From: Alphaproteobacteria bacterium
GTDB lineage: Bacteria; Pseudomonadota; Alphaproteobacteria; Rhizobiales; Beijerinckiaceae
NCBI GenBank assembly: GCA_021325385.1
Contig: JAJPHH010000139.1
Coordinates: 47,221-111,220, forward strand
DNA: 64,000 nt
Direction: 5' to 3'
Each line of letters opens with the position of its first letter. The stretch's first letter is position 1. The position numbers and the translations under genes were made by a program. The notes under the pieces are model-generated. The model was not told the origin of the DNA. It searched no databases and worked only from the letters and a program-made list of their open reading frames with translations. Below, in pieces: positions 26,027 to 35,158 of the stretch.

Positions 26027-27024
26027 CGCGTCCTCCATCGCAGGCCGGACCGTTGAATGAGGAAATAGGCGGCGATGAGCAGCGCCAGGACGAGGATGGA
26101 GAAGACGCCGTAGGTCGCCGCCTCGCCGAAGCGGAATTCGCCGAAGCCGAGCTCGTAGATCTTGGTGGGAAAAATATGCGTGGCGTTTTCCGGGCCGCCG
26201 CGGGTGAGCACCCAGATCATGTCGAAATAGTTGAAAGTCAGGATGGTCGTCAGCACGAGATTGATCGCGATGACCTCGCGCATCGACGGCAGGACGACAT
26301 GGACGATCCGTTGCACGCGACCGGCGCCGTCGATGATCGCGGATTCGATCTGCTCCTGGTCGACGTTCTGCAAGGCGGCGAGATAGATGACCGTCGAGAA
26401 CGGGAACCCCTTCCACACCGCCGCGCCGATCGCCGCGGCCATGGCGGTCGAAGTCGAGGCGAGCCACGCGACGCCATGATCGACGAGGCCGAGACTGAGC
26501 AGAAACGAATTGATCAGGCCGAGCTGAGGATCATCCATGAAGCGCCAAAGGATCGCGCCGACGACGCCCGGCAGGATCCAGGGCAGCAGAACGAGCGAGC
26601 GCATCAGCCCGGTGGTCGGCAGGCGCTGATTGAGCAGAAGCGCGGTCAGGAAGCCGATGAGATTCTGGAACAGGACGACGAACACGGTCCAGATGCAGGA
26701 ATTCCAGACGATTTGGCCGAATTCGCCGCTGGCGAACACTTTCTTATAAAGCGCCAAGCCGACGAATTGCGGATGCGGATTGATGAAGGATGTGGAGTAG
26801 AAGCTCTCGACCACCGTCCCGATCATCGGGTAGTACATCATCGCGCCGACCAAGACGACGGCCGGAGCGAGGAACATCCAGGTCAGCCAAGCCCCGCGCC
26901 GCGGCGCGAATTTCGGCGGCCGCGCCCGAGCGATGCGGCGCAAGGCCGGGCGCGGCCGCGGCTTTTCCAGAGGCTGAAAGCCGAGCTGCGCGCTGAGGCG
27001 GAAATCGGTGTCGTTCGACCGCAT
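26023..27024 (-). CDS. Sugar ABC transporter permease, MalF/UgpA type
   Basis: A 333-aa CUT1 permease with a 45-residue Arg/Pro-rich cytoplasmic N-terminus before the first helix (WMFLAPAVVLVGAMMYYPM). The EAA loop is IESAIIDGAGRVQRIVHVV near residue 235 and the C-terminal NYFDMIWVLTRGGPENATHI is diagnostic. The start is taken at 27024; the longer frame runs into the binding-protein gene. It lies 107 nt after the binding-protein gene. Confidence 0.92.
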   Translation of the reverse strand: MRSNDTDFRLSAQLGFQPLEKPRPRPALRRIARARPPKFAPRRGAWLTWMFLAPAVVLVGAMMYYPMIGTVVESFYSTSFINPHPQFVGLALYKKVFASGEFGQIVWNSCIWTVFVVLFQNLIGFLTALLLNQRLPTTGLMRSLVLLPWILPGVVGAILWRFMDDPQLGLINSFLLSLGLVDHGVAWLASTSTAMAAAIGAAVWKGFPFSTVIYLAALQNVDQEQIESAIIDGAGRVQRIVHVVLPSMREVIAINLVLTTILTFNYFDMIWVLTRGGPENATHIFPTKIYELGFGEFRFGEAATYGVFSILVLALLIAAYFLIQRSGLRWRTR

Positions 27025-27131
27025 CGGCCAATTGCGCCCGCCAGGTGGATGGCCGCCGGCCTCAGCCGTCGGCCTTTCGCAACCGCGCCTTCTTCTCTCG
27101 AGACGAAAGGCGCCGGAATCGCAGCCGCGAT

Positions 27132-28346
27132 TCACTTGACCGCGTCGATCGCCTTGCAGGCCTTGGCGGCGGCTTGCGCCGGATCCATGCCGCCATAGAC
27201 GTCCTGCGCCAGCGCCACCTCGATGTTGGAGACTTCGAGATAATGCGGCGAGAGCGGCCGCGGGGCGGCATTGTTGAGCTGTTCGAGGATCCTGTCCGGC
27301 CCCTTGCGATTGGCCTTGAGGAAGGCGTCGGCCGCCTTGACGTTGGCGGGAATCAGATCGACGACCTTGCCGTTGACGTCCTCGCGGGTCAGGTACTGGA
27401 TGAACTTCCACACCGCGTCCATATGCGGCGAGGATTTGTACATGACCAGATTCCAGCCGCCGAACGTGCCTATGGATTTCTTGCCGGCCGGCGCTGTGCC
27501 GTCGACGAAATCCCAATTGAGCTTCGATTTCTGCAGCGTCGGCTGTTCGAGCGCCGGCCAGAACTCGATCGCCAACGAGCCGTTCAAGAACAATTCGCGC
27601 ATGTCGCCCGACGCTGCGTTGGCGACGCCCTGCGGCGCGTAAGGCGCGAGCGACTGCAAGTATTTGAGCGCGCCGACCGACGCCGGGCTGGTCAGCCCGC
27701 AGGAGCCGTCGTCATTGAGCACCTTGCCGCCGTTCGAGAAGATGAAGCTGTCCATCACGACGACCGTGTCCTCGCCTTTGTGAGCGAAGAGCCCAATGCC
27801 GTATTTGCCATTGCCAGTGAGCTTCTTGCCGGCGGCGGCGAGCCCGTCGAAAGTCGCGATGCTCTGCGGCTCGACGCCCGCCGCCTTGAGCAGATCGGCG
27901 TTGTAGAAGCTGAACTGCCAGACGTCGACATTGAACGGAATTCCCCAGAGCTTGCCGCCGTAATTGGCCGACGCCCAGGCGCCGGGGAAGAACGCGTCCG
28001 CCTTGACGCCGGCCTTGTTCGCCAAATCGTCGAGCGGATCGATCGCGCCCGCCTCTGCGAAAGCCGCCACCCAGATCTGGTCGATCGTCGAGACGTCCGG
28101 CGCGTTGCCGCCCTGTACCGCGGTGAGCAGGCGCTGCTGATATTCGGGATACGGGATCGTCGTCACCTCGACCTTGATGCCCGGATTTGCGGCTTCGAAA
28201 CTCTTGACGGCCTCCTTCTGGTATTGGCTGAGGCCAGACTCCGTCTGCTGGTTGTCCCAGAACTTGAGTACGATATCCTCGGCCGAAGCCGAGGCCGGCA
28301 GGGCCAACCCGCCCAAGACCGTCGCCAGCGCCACCGCATTACGCAT
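27132..28346 (-). CDS. Extracellular sugar-binding protein, CUT1 type
   Basis: A 404-aa family-1 solute-binding protein with a Sec signal (residues 1-22, cleavage after ASA). Recognisable segments are AEDIVLKFWDNQQTESG, FEAANPGIKVEVTTIPY, GNAPDVSTIDQIWVAAFAEA and FFPGAW. It is expected to deliver a sugar, polyol or related compound to the two permeases. The ATG at 28346 has gggagga just upstream and overlaps the end of the regulator gene by 8 nt, so regulator and transporter are translationally linked. No ATPase gene of the MalK/UgpC type is present in the operon or elsewhere in the window. Confidence 0.92.
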   Translation of the reverse strand: MRNAVALATVLGGLALPASASAEDIVLKFWDNQQTESGLSQYQKEAVKSFEAANPGIKVEVTTIPYPEYQQRLLTAVQGGNAPDVSTIDQIWVAAFAEAGAIDPLDDLANKAGVKADAFFPGAWASANYGGKLWGIPFNVDVWQFSFYNADLLKAAGVEPQSIATFDGLAAAGKKLTGNGKYGIGLFAHKGEDTVVVMDSFIFSNGGKVLNDDGSCGLTSPASVGALKYLQSLAPYAPQGVANAASGDMRELFLNGSLAIEFWPALEQPTLQKSKLNWDFVDGTAPAGKKSIGTFGGWNLVMYKSSPHMDAVWKFIQYLTREDVNGKVVDLIPANVKAADAFLKANRKGPDRILEQLNNAAPRPLSPHYLEVSNIEVALAQDVYGGMDPAQAAAKACKAIDAVK

Positions 28347-30129
28347 TCATTCCTCCCATGGTTTGACGATTATCGTTGCGGCCCTCCTCCGACGGCGAGC
28401 GCGCCGACGGGCCTAAGGGCCGGCCGCTCGGTTCTTTCGCGTCCTCGTCGGCGAGCGTGACGCGTCCGCCGGTTGAGGCGAAAGCGAAGCGGTGCGTCGG
28501 CAGCGAGCCGGAATCGGTGATCAGCTCGTCGACGCCGTCGGCCGGCACGACGCGATGGCTGGCGTCGAGCCCGACCAGCGAATGGTCGGCCATGACGAAG
28601 ACTTCGCGCGAGGCTTCGGCGAAGCGCCGCCCGGCGAGCGCCAGCCTTTCGTCCGCCGCGGACGGGCCGAACCGCGCGGTGACGCCGTCGACCGAGAGGA
28701 AGGCCTTGTCCACTCTGATCGTCTCGAACAGCGCGCCAAGGCTCGGCCCGACCAGGCAACGGTCCTTCGCCTGGAATTCGCCGCTGGTTAGGATCACCTT
28801 GAGGCCAGGCCGTCCGTTCAGACGATCGAGCACGTCGAGCGAATTGGTCACGACGGTGAGGCCATGCGCCGACGAGAGCTCGTCGGCGAGGTACAACGAC
28901 GTCTCGCCTTGATTGATGAGCACCGTGTCGCCCGATCGTATGAGAGCCGCGGCGGCGCGCGCGATGACCCGCCGCAGCGCCTGAATTTCGCGGGCGATGC
29001 CGGTTTCCGGCGCAGCGACGCGCAGCGTGAGGCCGAGTTCGCCGGCGCGCCGCTGCATCGCCCGCTGCATGTTCCGGTACCAATCATGAGCCGGATAATG
29101 CGGCACGAAGCCGATCGTCGGCCGCGGCGTTTTGAATCTCGGCACGGACTGGTTTCGCTCGCGGCCGAGGCTCGGCAATGCGCCCGACGGCGCGAAGGCC
29201 CAACCGCCCTCCTCCCGACGGTAATATTTGCCCAGCGCGCTCGGCGTCAGAATGGCGTGCGGCGTCTTAACTTCGGGCGGCAAGGCCTGGCCGGCCAGCG
29301 CGAGGCCGAGCGCCTCGACGGCGCGGGTCCCGACCAGTTCGGGAAAGAGCGCGGCGCAGGCGAGGAGCTTGCCCGCGGCCAGCGCTTCGAACAGAGCCGC
29401 GCCTTCGCCCCCGACCGAGAAAGCGTGGACATGATCGAGGCCGAGACTATCCGCCGCTTCGATCGCGGCGAGGATCGAATGATCGTTGACGCCGAACAGC
29501 ACGTTGATGTCGGGATGGGCTTGCAAAGCGTCGAGGCTGGCGCGAAGCGCGGTCTTGAAGACGCCGCGGCCGTCGACCCGCCAATGGCGGACCTCGCCCT
29601 TGAAGGCTTCGCGGAAACCTTCGAGAAAGGCGTCGCTCCGAAGGCGAGTGTTGGGCAGCGCCTCGAGCGAAACGATAAGAACCTTCGCGACTTTGATCTT
29701 GCCGCTCAACTCGCGGCCGGCGACTTGGCCGAGATCGCGTCCGGCGGCGCGGTTGTCGGGCCCGAGATAGACGCCGCCGTCCTGCGGCGCCGATTCCGCC
29801 AGGAATGGAATGCGTCGGCGGCGCGCCATCAGCCGCAAGGTCTCGGCGCCGCTGCCTTCGAGGGGCGGCAGCACGATCGCGCCGACGTCGTCAAGGTCGG
29901 CGGAAGCCGCGTGCGTCGACGAGGATTGGGCCTGCGGCCGGGCGAGCGGCGGAGCGGCGGCGCCGCCATGGCTGCGGCGCACCAGTCCCTGCTCGGCTAG
30001 CCGTGCGACGTCGCGGCGTACCGTCACCGCAGACACGCGGCCCAATCGCTTCGCGATCTCGTGGATCGAGGCGACGCCGACATCCCGCAAGATCGACTGA
30101 ATCCGCGCTTCTCGCTCAGCTTTGATCAT
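28339..30129 (-). CDS. DeoR-type regulator with inserted periplasmic-binding-like domain
   Basis: A 596-aa regulator, more than twice the usual DeoR length (about 250 aa). Residues 1-57 are a DeoR HTH (REARIQSILRDVGVASIHEI, VTVRRDVARLAEQGLVRRSH). Residues about 80-300 read as a LacI/RbsB-type ligand domain (HPDINVLFGVNDHSILAAIE, HAFSVGGEGAALFEALAAGK). After a linker and a second short binding-protein-like piece (FKTPRPTIGFVPHYPAHDWY), residues about 400-560 are a DeoRC sensor (DTVLINQGETSLYLADEL, VTNSLDVLDRL, VFVMADHSLVG). It may therefore sense a free sugar and a phosphorylated or CoA-type intermediate separately; this is inference. No Shine-Dalgarno sequence precedes the ATG, and a candidate operator overlaps it. 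Confidence 0.85.
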   Translation of the reverse strand: MIKAEREARIQSILRDVGVASIHEIAKRLGRVSAVTVRRDVARLAEQGLVRRSHGGAAAPPLARPQAQSSSTHAASADLDDVGAIVLPPLEGSGAETLRLMARRRRIPFLAESAPQDGGVYLGPDNRAAGRDLGQVAGRELSGKIKVAKVLIVSLEALPNTRLRSDAFLEGFREAFKGEVRHWRVDGRGVFKTALRASLDALQAHPDINVLFGVNDHSILAAIEAADSLGLDHVHAFSVGGEGAALFEALAAGKLLACAALFPELVGTRAVEALGLALAGQALPPEVKTPHAILTPSALGKYYRREEGGWAFAPSGALPSLGRERNQSVPRFKTPRPTIGFVPHYPAHDWYRNMQRAMQRRAGELGLTLRVAAPETGIAREIQALRRVIARAAAALIRSGDTVLINQGETSLYLADELSSAHGLTVVTNSLDVLDRLNGRPGLKVILTSGEFQAKDRCLVGPSLGALFETIRVDKAFLSVDGVTARFGPSAADERLALAGRRFAEASREVFVMADHSLVGLDASHRVVPADGVDELITDSGSLPTHRFAFASTGGRVTLADEDAKEPSGRPLGPSARSPSEEGRNDNRQTMGGMNA

Positions 30130-30225
30130 TTTAGATCATTATTGGTCACAAGCCGAGATAGCATGCGGGAACCGATCGGCGCAAGGCTGAACTCGATCCA
30201 CAGTTCGATCATTTTTGATCATTTT
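30123..30225. promoter_or_regulatory. Two GATCATTTT operators for the DeoR-type regulator
   Basis: tgatcattttagatca (30123-30138) is an inverted repeat that includes the complement of the regulator's start codon (30127-30129). A second cluster, cgatcatttttgatcatttt (30206-30225), lies about 83 bp upstream, close to eight helical turns. Paired sites around the start of the regulator-transporter operon suggest autoregulation, possibly by looping. AT-rich TGATCA sites are plausible for DeoR-family repressors. Confidence 0.6.
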
Positions 30226-30564
30226 GCAAGGGGCGGCCTCGGCGTGAAGCATCACGCCTACTTTCCCGACCCCGGCCCGGTCGCTTTTCAAAGATAGGAG
30301 CGAGGCGCTGTCGGATATCCACGCCATGGGCGAATTCCACGTCCCGCGCGGATCGTACCTTGCGACTTTTCGCGATTGCCTACGGGCGGCGGCCTCGCGG
30401 ACGCCATGCCGCCCCAGAGAGAGCGGTTCCGGCTGCGCATGAGCGGCGCCCGCAAGCCTCTCTTGCTCGAGAGACCCGCTGCGTCGAGAGGAGGCGCCGC
30501 TGGGCGTTTCTCCCCGACAATGGCGACGCCGCGTCAGCCATCGTGGCGAGAGCGTCGGGACGCC
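30226..30564. other. Intergenic, no gene recognised
   Basis: About 340 bases between the regulator's operators and the small coiled-coil gene. Two short overlapping plus-strand frames exist but encode Arg/Pro-rich text without a ribosome site or known domain. I see no other structure here. Confidence 0.5.
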
Positions 30565-30798
30565 CTATCGTTCCGGCCCGCTCTCCCTCGTCCCCGGACT
30601 TCGAACCCGCCGCGGCGCCAGCATCCTCCGCAACGTCGCGTTGTGCAATTTCAGCGCCGTGACCCGGTTGCGTAATTCGTAATTGGCGACTTCGAGCGCT
30701 TCGATTTGCTTGATCAGGTCGGTGTCAGCCGTGTCGCGTAACTCCCGGAAAATGATTGGTTCGGATACTGATATGTAGCTCGTTAGGTGATCCGGCAT
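30565..30798 (-). CDS. Small coiled-coil protein
   Basis: A 77-aa protein. I start it at MPDHLTSY (30798), which has gggggaag just upstream; the open frame upstream encodes unrelated text. Residues about 28-60 (LIKQIEALEVANYELRNRVT, LKLHNATLRRML) have a heptad spacing of Leu/Ile/Val typical of a dimeric coiled coil, followed by a basic tail. No family was recognised. It lies at the left boundary of the exopolysaccharide cluster and could be a small regulator or scaffold. Confidence 0.5.
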   Translation of the reverse strand: MPDHLTSYISVSEPIIFRELRDTADTDLIKQIEALEVANYELRNRVTALKLHNATLRRMLAPRRVRSPGTRESGPER

Positions 30799-31766
30799 TG
30801 TCTTCCCCCGGTGCACGCACTTTTCAATGGGCCGCAATCGGTCACTCGAACGTTCGCAACCCCAAACGACAAATTCCCGCCTAAGCGCTCCTCCTATGAC
30901 TGTCCCGGTATTTCGCGCGCCAGCTTCGCCGAAAGCGCGGCAGCGAACATTGCGCTGCGTCGCCCGATGTCGCTCGAACGCATCCACCAATGGATTAACT
31001 AAGATGTGGCGCAGCCCCATCTAAAGTATCGACGCGGCAGGCGCAACGATAAGCTCCGCATCTTATGTTAGTGGCGCCCTTGCGCCATTGTCGCCTGGCG
31101 CTGATGACAAAAGATACGATAGACTTTCTGGCGAATTTAAGGAGGCGGCCAAGTCGCCGCGCGCGATGCTCGTCTCTGTGCGCATCGTCAACGCGATCAG
31201 GCGAACAAACGAACAAACTATGCTGCGTGATGACGCGCGAACAAAGGCCGCAAGCCGCGCCGATCTCCTTAGAATTCAGCGCTGCGCGTCGCGCGCGGAT
31301 TCTCTCCCGTCCGAGATTTCCGCAAGCCTCGGCGCGAGCTTGGCGGGCCCAGCCTGTAAAAGGCGCAGCCTGCATGGATATTGGTCATCGTTTTTCGATC
31401 GCGCTCATAACGGAACTCCCGAAACGCGCGTCGATCCCGCCCCGAGGCGAAAATTTCGACGTTAATTCTTACCAATTTGCCTTGACTTGCGCCGCCATCT
31501 TGACCAAATCGATCTGCGCCGCCAAATATATGCTATTGTTATCATTGGCGTGAAGGCAGATTCGCGTGATATCGGTACGCTGGCGTGCGTGGTTGCGGGG
31601 CGACGGCGCCAAACGGGTTGGGACATTCTGTTGAGCGGCGCCAGGTCCGGAAGCGAGTTCGGAATCGGTCGGGTCGGGCGCCCAAAAACTCGCTGAATAT
31701 AGGCGACGAATTCGTGGGGGTCCTTAGGACCGCCGTCGCGGGCGGACGCCGCGTTGGGAGAAGACC
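30799..31766. other. Intergenic region, no gene recognised
   Basis: These 968 bases contain only short frames without support. The isolated words cttatgtta (31062-31070) and tattgttatcatt (31534-31546) resemble half-sites of the motif found at the exopolysaccharide promoters. The base composition is somewhat richer in A and T than the coding neighbours, consistent with long upstream regulatory or decayed sequence. Confidence 0.45.
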
Positions 31767-32087
31767 GTGAAACGAAAGAGGCATTCGGCGGCGGAGATCG
31801 TCGCTAAGCTTCACAAAGCCGATCGGATGGCGGCCGACGGCATGTTACAAAGCGACATAGCGCAGGCTTTGGGCATCAGCGTGATGACTTATCACCGCTG
31901 GCGGGCCAGCCGCTCGGCTGTCGAGAAAAAGAATTCGGCGGAAAGGCACGAGTCCGATGGCGCGGGCCTGTCGATCGACCACGACAAGGCGGCGCAGCTC
32001 GAGCGGCTGCAGATCGAAAACCAGCGGCTGCGGCGGCTGGTGACGGATCTTCTGCTCGAAAAGGCCAAGCTCGAGGAAATGCTCTAG
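31767..32087 (+). CDS. IS3 OrfA-like HTH protein (stand-alone)
   Basis: A 106-aa protein with the layout of IS3-family OrfA: basic MKRKRHSAAEIVAKLHKADR, a helix-turn-helix (LQSDIAQALGISVMTYHRWR, residues about 28-48) and a C-terminal leucine zipper (RLQIENQRLRRLVTDLLLEK). It starts with GTG behind gggagaag. A stop closes the frame after EEML, and I find no OrfB integrase or terminal inverted repeats next to it. It is therefore either a solo remnant or a protein co-opted as a DNA-binding regulator; its position immediately before the exopolysaccharide cluster favours looking at the second possibility. Confidence 0.65.
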   Translation: MKRKRHSAAEIVAKLHKADRMAADGMLQSDIAQALGISVMTYHRWRASRSAVEKKNSAERHESDGAGLSIDHDKAAQLERLQIENQRLRRLVTDLLLEKAKLEEML

Positions 32088-32440
32088 CGTCGGATTTGGC
32101 GGATTGCCGAACGCACGGCAATCGCCATCCTCTGGCTCGACCCGCGCCCGCTCGTCGTGGCGGCGTCTCGCCAAATTAGCCGCAACCGCCCCCGCTCATG
32201 GGCGACGCGCCTCGCTGCCCGCCATTCACGCCGCCCTGATCATGGCCGGCTTTTCGGCCTCGCTCGCCGGATGACGTCGCCAAACGTTTAGGCGCTCTGC
32301 CGGATTTCGATTCTCTTTGCGCGTTTTTGCGCGCCGCCCTGACAGCTCGCGGGCGCGGCTGAGCGGTTTTCGCCGGTGGATCAAGCGGCGCCGCAACTCA
32401 GCGTTCGGCGACCGACAAGAACCGCGGGCCGGCATGCTTC
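32088..32440. other. Intergenic, no gene recognised
   Basis: About 350 bases downstream of the OrfA-like gene. No rve-type integrase sequence, inverted ends or supported gene was found in any frame. Confidence 0.5.
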
Positions 32441-32443
32441 TTG

Positions 32444-32503
32444 TATAACATAATCTTAGCATAGACCTATCATAACATCACATTCGAGCCACATTTTGTT
32501 ATA
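32444..32503. promoter_or_regulatory. TAACAT motif cluster before UDP-glucuronate decarboxylase gene
   Basis: Three copies lie 49-108 nt before the start: ataacataat (32444-32453), ataacatc (32472-32479) and, inverted, tttgttat (32496-32503). They belong to the word family repeated at the other promoters of this cluster. Confidence 0.55.
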
Positions 32504-32551
32504 TTGTCGACGACGCGCGGCTCGTCCGGCGACGATGATTGGAGGCGAAAG

Positions 32552-33574
32552 ATGTTGATCGATCGGCGCGTCCTCGTCACCGGCGGGGCCGGATTTATCG
32601 GGTCGCATCTTTGCGAACGCCTGCTGAGCGACGGCTTCGACGTTCTCTGCATCGATAACCTCTATACCGGGTCGCGGGGGAATCTGCAGCGCCTGCGCAC
32701 ATTTCCCAATTTCGAGTTTTTACGTCACGACGTTTGTTTCCCTCTCTATGTCGAGGTCGACCAAATTTACAATTTGGCCTGTCCTGCTTCGCCGATTCAC
32801 TATCAATTCGATCCCGTTCAGACCACCAAGACCAGCGTCCATGGCGCGATCAACATGCTCGGGCTCGCCAAGCGGGTGAAAGCCAAGATCCTCCAAGCGT
32901 CGACGTCGGAAGTTTACGGCGATCCCGCCGTGCATCCCCAAGCGGAGGATTATTGGGGTCATGTCAATCCGACCGGTCCGCGTTCTTGCTATGACGAGGG
33001 CAAGCGTTGCGCCGAAACGCTGTTTTTCGATTACCGTCGTCAGCACAACCTGCCCATCAAGGTGGCCCGCATCTTCAACACTTACGGCCCCCGGATGCAC
33101 CCTAACGACGGGCGCGTCGTGTCGACCTTCATCGTGCAGGCGCTGCTGAATCAGGACATTACCGTTCACGGCGACGGCGGCCACACGCGCTCCTTCTGCT
33201 ACGTCGACGACCTTGTGGAAGGCCTCGTTCGCCTGATGAGCGCTCCCGACGACACGACTGGCCCGATCAACTTGGGCAATCCTTCGGAATTTACGATTCG
33301 CGAGCTCGCGGAGACGATCATCGATCTCAGCGGTTCGTCGTCGCGCATCGTCCATACGCCGCTCCCGATCGACGATCCCAAGCGGCGCCGTCCGGATATC
33401 AGCAAGGCGGACGAACTGCTGCAATGGAAGCCGGTCACGGCCCTGCGCGAAGGGCTCATAAAGACGATCGCCTATTTTGACGAGCTCCTCAGGGATAAGC
33501 GCTTGGAGGCGCGGCCGCCGGAATTCGGGCCTCATCTCGCCCAGGCGACCGGCGGCGTCGCGCTTCGCGCCTGA
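32552..33574 (+). CDS. UDP-glucuronate decarboxylase (UDP-xylose synthase)
   Basis: A 340-aa NAD-dependent extended SDR that converts UDP-glucuronate to UDP-xylose. Motifs are [35 protein letters not shown] (typical of this enzyme), catalytic Thr/Ser in [10 protein letters not shown], and Tyr-Lys in [11 protein letters not shown]. The C-terminal [17 protein letters not shown] is also standard. The start at 32552 follows ggaggcgaaag. Its substrate would come from the UDP-glucose dehydrogenase at the other end of the cluster, so the polymer probably contains xylose and/or glucuronate. Confidence 0.93.
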   Translation: MLIDRRVLVTGGAGFIGSHLCERLLSDGFDVLCIDNLYTGSRGNLQRLRTFPNFEFLRHDVCFPLYVEVDQIYNLACPASPIHYQFDPVQTTKTSVHGAINMLGLAKRVKAKILQASTSEVYGDPAVHPQAEDYWGHVNPTGPRSCYDEGKRCAETLFFDYRRQHNLPIKVARIFNTYGPRMHPNDGRVVSTFIVQALLNQDITVHGDGGHTRSFCYVDDLVEGLVRLMSAPDDTTGPINLGNPSEFTIRELAETIIDLSGSSSRIVHTPLPIDDPKRRRPDISKADELLQWKPVTALREGLIKTIAYFDELLRDKRLEARPPEFGPHLAQATGGVALRA

Positions 33575-33626
33575 GCGGCGCGGGCCGGCGGCCGGCCTAT
33601 TGTAAGCGAACGTTATCGCTCCGCGT

Positions 33627-33645
33627 AATGTTATCTTTTAACATT
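33627..33645. promoter_or_regulatory. AATGTTA-N5-TAACATT inverted repeat
   Basis: aatgtta (33627-33633) and taacatt (33639-33645) form a perfect 7-bp inverted repeat with a 5-nt spacer, 34 nt before the initiating transferase gene. It is a member of the cluster-wide motif. Confidence 0.6.
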
Positions 33646-33679
33646 CGGCTGCCGAGGCGGCGTCAATCCCGGAGGATCC

Positions 33680-35158
33680 ATGTCGAGCGATGCCCATGCC
33701 GCCCGATCGCCTTCGCCAGCGGCCGAGCGAGCTTTTCGCCTAGGCGAGGCGACGTCTCAGGCCTCCAGCTTCGAAACTCTTTCACGCTTCCTTCTGCGCA
33801 TGGCCGCAGCCGAATTCGTATTGATCACGTTGACCGCCTATGGCGCCAGCGTGATCTACAGTTTAGGGTCGCGCGGCGTTTGGCCCGCATACGGAACCTA
33901 TCTTCCGTCAGCCCTCTCGATCGCGTCGCTGGTCCTCGTCGTTTCGCTCGCGCTTCGGCATTATGCCGGATTGCAGGCCCAGCCGCTGCACCGGTTTCTT
34001 TGGAACGGCGCCAGAGCGGTAGCTCTGGCTTTCTGCTTCTTCCTCGCCGCGCTCTTCCTCCTCAAAATCTCCGACGATTACTCGCGCGCGACGTTTCTTA
34101 TCCAATGGTTCGTCGTGGCCATATTGGTGCTTGGCGTACGCGCTATGCTCCATGCGCGCGTTCGAGCGGCGACCGCCGCGGGACGCATCGAGGCGCGCCG
34201 GGCCGTAATTATCGGCGAGGCGACGCCGTGCAACGAAACCATGGCGCGCCTGAGAAAAGCGGGCGTGCGCGTCGTCCGCTCACTGCCCTTGCCCGACTAC
34301 TCTTGCGAGGAGAGCGCCGCAGCGCATTCGCGCGGAGACGCCCGCGCGCTTCTCGACGCTTGCCGAGCGGCGAAAGCCGACGATATCGTGATCTTGGCCG
34401 CCGCCGCGGATCTGCCGATGGCGTCGCGACTTGCCGACCTCTTGTCGGAGCTTCCCGTCTCGCTCCATGTGATCCTCGCCGATACGAGCGGCGCGCTCGC
34501 CTCGGCGGCGCTCGGCGAACTTGGCGAGTTGGTCACAGTGCAATTGCTGCGGCCGCCGCTCTCCCTGGCCGACCGCGCGATTAAACGAGCCTTCGACGCC
34601 GCCGCGTCCGCAGCCGGCCTCCTCTTGCTCGCGCCAATCTTCGCCCTCGTCGCGCTCATGATCAAACTCGACTCGCCCGGCCCGGTCTTCTTTCGGCAGA
34701 CCCGCCACGGCTACAACAACGAGCCGATCCGCGTATTCAAATTTCGCTCGATGGCGACGGCCAATGACGCCGAGGCTTTCCGGCAAGCCAAGCGGAATGA
34801 TCCGCGCGTCACGCGCGTCGGTCGTTTCCTACGTCGATCGAACCTGGATGAGCTGCCGCAGCTCTTCAACGTACTCTCCGGCGAAATGTCGATCGTCGGC
34901 CCAAGGCCGCACCCTGTCGCGCTGAACAAGGCTTTTGAGCAGGAGATTCGCCCTTTTTCCCGACGACACAATGTCAAGCCGGGGATCACCGGCTGGGCGC
35001 AGGTGAACGGCTATCGCGGCGAGACGGATACGCTCGAGAAAATGCAGCGTCGCTTCGAGCATGACCTTTACTATATCGACAATTGGTCTTTCGCGCTCGA
35101 CATGAAGATCATCCTGATGACGCTGTTCTCGAAATCGGCCTATTCCAATGCATTCTAA
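33680..35158 (+). CDS. Undecaprenyl-phosphate sugar phosphotransferase (GumD/WcaJ type)
   Basis: A 492-aa integral membrane enzyme that starts repeat-unit synthesis by placing a hexose-1-phosphate on undecaprenyl phosphate. The N-terminal 140 residues hold about four membrane helices, followed by a CoA-binding-like domain. The C-terminal sugar-transferase domain begins near residue 295 with [20 protein letters not shown], then [44 protein letters not shown] and [18 protein letters not shown]. Glucose is the usual first sugar in this branch, but galactose is possible. It overlaps the next gene by 11 nt. Confidence 0.92.
   Translation: MSSDAHAARSPSPAAERAFRLGEATSQASSFETLSRFLLRMAAAEFVLITLTAYGASVIYSLGSRGVWPAYGTYLPSALSIASLVLVVSLALRHYAGLQAQPLHRFLWNGARAVALAFCFFLAALFLLKISDDYSRATFLIQWFVVAILVLGVRAMLHARVRAATAAGRIEARRAVIIGEATPCNETMARLRKAGVRVVRSLPLPDYSCEESAAAHSRGDARALLDACRAAKADDIVILAAAADLPMASRLADLLSELPVSLHVILADTSGALASAALGELGELVTVQLLRPPLSLADRAIKRAFDAAASAAGLLLLAPIFALVALMIKLDSPGPVFFRQTRHGYNNEPIRVFKFRSMATANDAEAFRQAKRNDPRVTRVGRFLRRSNLDELPQLFNVLSGEMSIVGPRPHPVALNKAFEQEIRPFSRRHNVKPGITGWAQVNGYRGETDTLEKMQRRFEHDLYYIDNWSFALDMKIILMTLFSKSAYSNAF

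Noticed and set aside
32088..32440. Possible OrfB of an IS3 element after the OrfA-like gene
   Set aside because: No integrase motifs, frameshift signal or terminal inverted repeats were found in any frame.
33580..33600. ggccggcggccggcc-type palindrome after the UDP-glucuronate decarboxylase gene as a terminator
   Set aside because: A GC-rich stem is possible but no T-tract follows, so an intrinsic terminator is not supported.
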